From Flavobacterium sp. MC2016-06 (GTDB lineage: Bacteria > Bacteroidota > Bacteroidia > Flavobacteriales > Flavobacteriaceae), in contig NZ_WMID02000011.1 of NCBI RefSeq assembly GCF_009711165.2, positions 94,673-158,672 on the forward strand: a DNA stretch of 64,000 nt, read 5' to 3'. Below, in pieces: positions 60,816-64,000 of this stretch. Numbering within the stretch: the stretch's first letter is position 1; every line of letters starts with the position of its first letter. Below the pieces are notes generated by a model, which saw only the letters and a list, made by a program, of their open reading frames with translations, was not told where the DNA came from and searched no databases. The translations under genes were made by a program, and so were the position numbers.

Positions 60816-61181
60816 TTAAAACCCATACTCTTTAAAAGGAGTATTAAAATGCGGGTGATCATCTGGATTAGGATTTAAGCACATTTCTATTGCAACACTC
60901 AAATTATAAATCAATTCCTCATAAATATAATGTTTTACTTCATCATCTTTATATAATTCTAAATCTTGATACAATCCAGGTACGATAGTTATCAAGTAGT
61001 ATAATATATCTTTTGGAACATTTTCTTTATATTTCCAATCCGTTTTTAATTCTTCTAAAATCTCATATAATTTATCCAATAAAACAGGGTCAATTCCATG
61101 CCTAATGTGATATTTTATTAAAAAGCCAGTATCTTTATTAAAAAGAAAGTGTTCTATTTGTTGCGCTGTTATTTGAGACAT
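60816..61181 (-). CDS. Unrecognised small acidic protein (possible immunity protein)
   Basis: 121 residues, mostly helical, acidic: IEHFLFNKDTGFLIKYHIRH, LLDKLYEILEELKTDWKYKE, VPKDILYYLITIVPGLYQDL, YIYEELIYNLSVAIEMCLNP. No signal peptide. Located in the run of small genes downstream of the SUKH-3 gene. The helical acidic make-up is usual for immunity proteins, but no family is recognised. Confidence 0.55.
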   Translation of the reverse strand: MSQITAQQIEHFLFNKDTGFLIKYHIRHGIDPVLLDKLYEILEELKTDWKYKENVPKDILYYLITIVPGLYQDLELYKDDEVKHYIYEELIYNLSVAIEMCLNPNPDDHPHFNTPFKEYGF

Positions 61182-61235
61182 ATTAGTTTAGTATTAAGGA
61201 ATAGATCATTAAATTGCTGTACTAGTAAAGAAAAA

Positions 61236-61781
61236 TTATTCATTATCATTAGCTTCCCATCGACCAAGTCGTTTTCTTTTTTCAATTTGATGTAGTGCTA
61301 GTTTTTTTATTTCCTCATCCTCTGATTGTGAAATTGTTTCTAAAGCTTCAATGTTATAAGGCTCAGGCTGTGCACCGATGGCATAGATGATTTTTCGAAT
61401 GAAAGGATATTTAAGATCTTCATCATACTTATAAAATTCAGGAAGTGAAGAAAGTAGTTGCATTAAATATTTTATGTTTTTTTTATCTTCATTAAAATAA
61501 TTTTGGAACTTTCTAATCATAGATTCATGATCGTGATGCCAATTCTCTAATAAAAAAAAATGCAATAGTTTCATAAAATCAATATCCGACATAGAAATCG
61601 GAAATCTCCACAATATGTTACTAAAGCGTCTATCAAATATAGAATCAGTTTTTGACTCTAATAGCAATTGTTTTAATTCTTCAAAATTTGCTCTATAGGG
61701 GAAAATGAGAAACAATTCTTCTCTACTAATTCTATAATTTTCATCAAATATTTTCCAATCTTTTTCTGACACTTTTATCAT
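61236..61781 (-). CDS. Unrecognised helical protein (possible immunity protein)
   Basis: 181 residues. Helical, with KVSEKDWKIFDENYRISREE at the start and a C-terminal HEAT-like stretch (PEPYNIEALETISQSEDEEI, KKLALHQIEKRKRLGRWEA). The middle has WRFPISMSDIDFMKLLHFFL. Helical-repeat ends of this sort occur in some Imm families. No signal peptide; same strand as the neighbouring small genes. Family not recognised. Confidence 0.55.
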   Translation of the reverse strand: MIKVSEKDWKIFDENYRISREELFLIFPYRANFEELKQLLLESKTDSIFDRRFSNILWRFPISMSDIDFMKLLHFFLLENWHHDHESMIRKFQNYFNEDKKNIKYLMQLLSSLPEFYKYDEDLKYPFIRKIIYAIGAQPEPYNIEALETISQSEDEEIKKLALHQIEKRKRLGRWEANDNE

Positions 61782-61905
61782 CTTTTTATTATTTCAAAAA
61801 AACAAAATATTATTATTAATTCATTGTCTGAAAGTGACAAATATAATAGGTTTATTTTAGTTTCAGGATTTACTTAAAAAATTTTACAATTGAATTGAAG
61901 AATAA

Positions 61906-62133
61906 AAAAGCGCAAAGTCGGAGACATTTGCACAGCTTTTATACGAACACTTTGAAGAGCAGGTGTTTTGGAATCTTATAAAAGTTAAAACTATTGTTGC
62001 TCCTTTAGTAGAGAAGGCGCCAGCTGTAAAAGAAGGTAGCAACAAAAAAACTGTAGCAAAGAAATATTCCTTGTTACTCACCCCATGGATTTTTTATCAA
62101 TTTATTGTTTATAGGAGGTTTATAATAAGATAG
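61906..62133 (+). pseudogene. Possible gene remnant, + strand
   Basis: After a stop at 61903-61905 an open frame without a start codon runs 75 codons. The translation has coding-like character (SAKSETFAQLLYEHFEEQVF, WNLIKVKTIVAPLVEKAPAV, then a Lys-rich KEGSNKKTVAKK), until it runs into the antisense 3' end of the SUKH-3 gene. It looks like an internal piece of a lost gene, but I cannot name the parent. Confidence 0.25.
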
Positions 62134-62661
62134 CTCCTGTCCAATTGGAGGGGTCCATTTCAAACTTTTTTCATTTAATATTATAGCATCCTTATATCCA
62201 AATAAAATTTGTTCAAATGCCTCCATGGGATTATTAGCAATCCAAAAAAAATCAGGAATGAAGGTATGTACATAGAATCTACCATCTTGATCCATCATTA
62301 GGTTGTTTCCTTCCTTCAATTCTGCGACAAAATAAATTTGTTTTCCTATAAGAGCTGAATAATAATATTCATCATCTTCATTAGTTGTATCTATCGCTTT
62401 TGATGGATCATAAATATTTTCTTCAAAACTTTCCAAAATTAAAGGACTATTAAAAAAATCTATTCCAATAATATTTATTTCCTCAAAACGGTCTTTGCTT
62501 ATTTTTAGCCCTCCAAAACTAGAAATAAAATTAGTTACTGCTTGCGGAAGCAATTTATATAAGCTGGTATTTTTTATTTGGTTTGATATATCTCGATTTT
62601 CTTGCCAACCGCTCTTTTCTAGAATCTCTTTTATTTCATTTTGTTTATTTGGTAAATTCAT
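62074..62661 (-). CDS. SUKH-3 family immunity protein
   Basis: 195 residues. The N-terminus EIKEILEKSGWQENRDISNQ matches the SUKH-3 start (LxxAGWxxxR). Next come AVTNFISSFGGLKISK and FVAELKEGNNLMMDQDGRFY, IPDFFWIANNPMEAFEQILFG. SUKH-superfamily proteins neutralise nuclease and other toxins of polymorphic-toxin systems. No toxin gene lies next to it, so it is an orphan immunity gene or part of a bank of them. The first of the - strand run of small genes. Confidence 0.72.
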   Translation of the reverse strand: MNLPNKQNEIKEILEKSGWQENRDISNQIKNTSLYKLLPQAVTNFISSFGGLKISKDRFEEINIIGIDFFNSPLILESFEENIYDPSKAIDTTNEDDEYYYSALIGKQIYFVAELKEGNNLMMDQDGRFYVHTFIPDFFWIANNPMEAFEQILFGYKDAIILNEKSLKWTPPIGQELSYYKPPINNKLIKNPWGE

Positions 62662-62811
62662 ATTTATTAAATTTAATTTAATTTCTTCAATTCCAAAATA
62701 CGTTAAAAATGGATTGCAACTATCACAAGCTATCTTGATATCGCCAATTTCAGCAGTGACAATTTTACACTGCTACTGCTACTGTTAACATGTGTGCTAC
62801 AGCTTATAGTG

Positions 62812-62874
62812 CTAACGACCACAAATAAAATTACCAATAATTACGGCAACTTTTGTGAATTTAGATGTTTTCAT
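62812..62874 (-). pseudogene. Broken second copy of the 25-residue membrane peptide
   Basis: ATG 62874 opens MKTSKFTKVAVI, aligned with MQISKYTKFAVI at 59692. Then a 2-base deletion (ATT-A for ATC-GCT) shifts the frame, and it ends early at 62812. If the two bases are restored the frame reads LVILFVVVSTIS, again close to the intact copy. Duplicated gene that has since been lost by frameshift. Confidence 0.5.
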
Positions 62875-62991
62875 AAAATTTTATTTTTTTTTTTTGAATT
62901 TACAAATGTAAAGTATAATAAGAATTTACAAGGTCTGTAGGGCTATTTAGAGTATATATAAACAATGAAGATATGTAATATGGTAAATGTA

Positions 62992-63026
62992 AAAAGCCTT
63001 CTGAAAGATTAATTCGGAAGGCTTTT
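62992..63026 (-). terminator. Terminator of the yebC gene
   Basis: A 14-bp stem, AAAAGCCTTCTGAA against TTCGGAAGGCTTTT with one G-U, 7-nt loop, and T-tract on the - strand, 21 bp after the stop. It resembles the one at 59561 in sequence. Confidence 0.88.
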
Positions 63027-63047
63027 AGATTTAATATTTTAAAAAGA

Positions 63048-63761
63048 TTACTCTTCTTTCATCGTGTGATAAACGTTCATAACGTCATCATCTTCTTCGA
63101 TTTTTTCGATTAGTTTTTCAACGTCAGCGATTTGAGCTTCGGTAAGTTCTTTAGTGATTTGCGGAATACGCTCAAAACCAGAAGATAAAATTTCTAGGCC
63201 TCTGTTTTCCAATTCTTTTTGCAAAGCTCCAAAGCTTCCAAAAGGAGCGTAGATTAAAATTCCGTCTTCATCTTCAAAAACTTCTTCGGCACCAAAATCA
63301 ATCAATTCTAATTCTAGTTCTTCAGCATCAAGTGAGCCTTTTGCAATTCTAAAGTTACAAGTGTGGTCAAACATAAACTCAACAGAACCTTGAGTTCCCA
63401 TTGTACCGTTACATTTGTTAAAGTAGCTTCTAATGTTAGCTACAGTTCTATTATTATTGTCAGAAGCTGTTTCAATCAAAATTGCAATTCCGTGAGGAGC
63501 ATATCCTTCAAACAAAATTTCTTTATAGTTAGCAGTATCTTTATTACTTGCATTTTTTATAGCGCGCTCCACATTGTCCTTAGGCATGTTGGCCGCTTTA
63601 GCATTTTGTATAACAGCTCTTAATCTAGAATTGGCATCAGGGTTAGGACCACCTTCTTTAACGGCCATAACGATATCTTTACCAATTCGGGTAAATGTTT
63701 TGGCCATTGCAGACCAACGTTTCATTTTTCTTCCTTTTCTAAATTCGAACGCTCTTCCCAT
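63048..63761 (-). CDS. YebC/PmpR family protein (TACO1 homologue)
   Basis: 237 residues. The N-terminus MGRAFEFRKGRKMKRWSAMA and FTRIGKDIVMAVKEGGPNPD, ANMPKDNVERAIKNASNKD, YEGYAPHGIAILIET-like (FEGYAPHGIAILIETASDNN) are the YebC signature. A C-terminal acidic domain (EEDDDVMNVYHTM) follows. The family was annotated as a transcription regulator; recent work in other bacteria links it to relief of ribosome stalling at proline stretches. Monocistronic. Confidence 0.93.
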   Translation of the reverse strand: MGRAFEFRKGRKMKRWSAMAKTFTRIGKDIVMAVKEGGPNPDANSRLRAVIQNAKAANMPKDNVERAIKNASNKDTANYKEILFEGYAPHGIAILIETASDNNNRTVANIRSYFNKCNGTMGTQGSVEFMFDHTCNFRIAKGSLDAEELELELIDFGAEEVFEDEDGILIYAPFGSFGALQKELENRGLEILSSGFERIPQITKELTEAQIADVEKLIEKIEEDDDVMNVYHTMKEE

Positions 63762-63853
63762 TACTAATTTTTTATTTTGTGATGCAAAAATACGGTTATT
63801 CCTTATTTTTCCAAAACCAAAACTATTCTTTTTTACAACTAAATTTTAGGGAT

Positions 63854-63890
63854 TAAATTCCAATAAATAAATTCCAAATTCCAATGCTTG
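63854..63890. repeat. 37-bp direct repeat, first copy (110-bp period)
   Basis: A 37-bp AAATTCCAAT-rich segment (starts TAAATTCCAATAAATAAATT, ends CCAATGCTTG) is repeated exactly at 63964-64000, with a period of 110 bp. The interval holds the TTTGTCAAAG palindrome. Confidence 0.85.
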
Positions 63891-63916
63891 AAACTGTAAT
63901 AGATTGTGCTGATAAA

Positions 63917-63945
63917 CTTTGTCAAAGTTTTGAACTTTGACAAAG
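63917..63945. repeat. TTTGTCAAAG palindrome, copy 3
   Basis: Identical 29-bp sequence to the copy at 45403 and reverse complement of the copy at 45293; here between the two 37-bp direct repeats at the right edge. Confidence 0.85.
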
Positions 63946-63963
63946 ATCTAGACCAGCTAATTT

Positions 63964-64000
63964 TAAATTCCAATAAATAAATTCCAAATTCCAATGCTTG
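63964..64000. repeat. 37-bp direct repeat, second copy, cut by the window end
   Basis: Exact copy of 63854-63890. The repeat unit probably continues beyond the window. Confidence 0.8.

Noticed and set aside
61884..62081. 65-codon - strand frame in the SUKH-3 downstream gap
   Set aside because: Its translation has no coding character, and the + strand reading of the same bases looks more protein-like; kept only as possible debris on the + strand.
60272..62661. Prophage or integrative element at 60-62.7 kb
   Set aside because: No integrase, transposase, attachment site or tRNA end; the small genes are better read as an immunity-type bank.

Overview
The window is a low-GC, gene-dense chromosomal stretch from a Bacteroidota bacterium, almost certainly a Flavobacterium or close relative. 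The evidence is: TAnnTTTG -7 promoter boxes immediately upstream of many genes and a near absence of Shine-Dalgarno sequences; families typical of the group (DUF6048 and DUF6452 beside rlmD, DUF5606, a fused CcoN-CcoO); signal peptides ending in NAQ; T9SS-like C-terminal tails; and intergenic hairpin repeats. No rRNA, tRNA, CRISPR array, phage or insertion sequence was seen.

Layout. 1-4.2 kb: rlmD with two surface-protein genes, then an orphan histidine kinase. 4.2-6.4 kb: a tandem family of Cys-rich lipoproteins, one with three internal repeats. 6.4-14.3 kb: housekeeping genes (aldo/keto reductase, cysE-cysM, DUF1003, DUF2752, Smr protein, cysteine desulfurase, Sua5/TsaC). 14.5-22.4 kb: a lipooligosaccharide core/glycan cluster with six glycosyltransferases, a DUF5672 protein and a Kdo/WaaP-type kinase. 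22.4-31 kb: dapD, an Aer-like PAS protein, ruvX, mqo, a FUSC membrane protein, def, DUF5606 and mazG. 30.9-41.9 kb: an FNR-type regulator, the complete cbb3 oxidase module (ccoI, ccoS, ccoNO, ccoQ, ccoP, ccoG, ccoH, a SafE-like protein) and hemN. 41.9-47.4 kb: small membrane proteins, DoxX, an acyl-CoA carboxylase beta subunit, and a TetR regulator with two matching operators. 47.4-56.7 kb: lpxD, an HD phosphohydrolase, msrB, prfB with a programmed frameshift, threonine aldolase, ybaB, an S9 peptidase whose signal peptide carries a stop codon, and a cysteine-synthase-like enzyme. 57-59.5 kb: two tandem LamG proteins. 59.6-63 kb: an accessory patch with an XRE regulator, a SUKH-3 immunity protein, three unknown small proteins and gene debris. 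63-64 kb: yebC and the start of a 110-bp-period repeat.

The strongest new observation is a small low-oxygen regulon visible from sequence alone. Four promoters (ccoI, ccoS-NOQPG..., hemN and the PAS gene) carry a TGA-N6-TCA palindrome centred exactly 33 bp upstream of the centre of the -7 box. The FNR-type regulator is encoded next to ccoI and keeps three of the four E. coli FNR cluster cysteines. Its changed recognition helix (Ser to Ile) goes with a changed outer base (ATGAY rather than TTGAT). Other points worth a second look are the prfB recoding site, the nonsense codon in the S9 peptidase leader, a 25-residue membrane peptide with a broken second copy, and three families of dispersed intergenic repeats.
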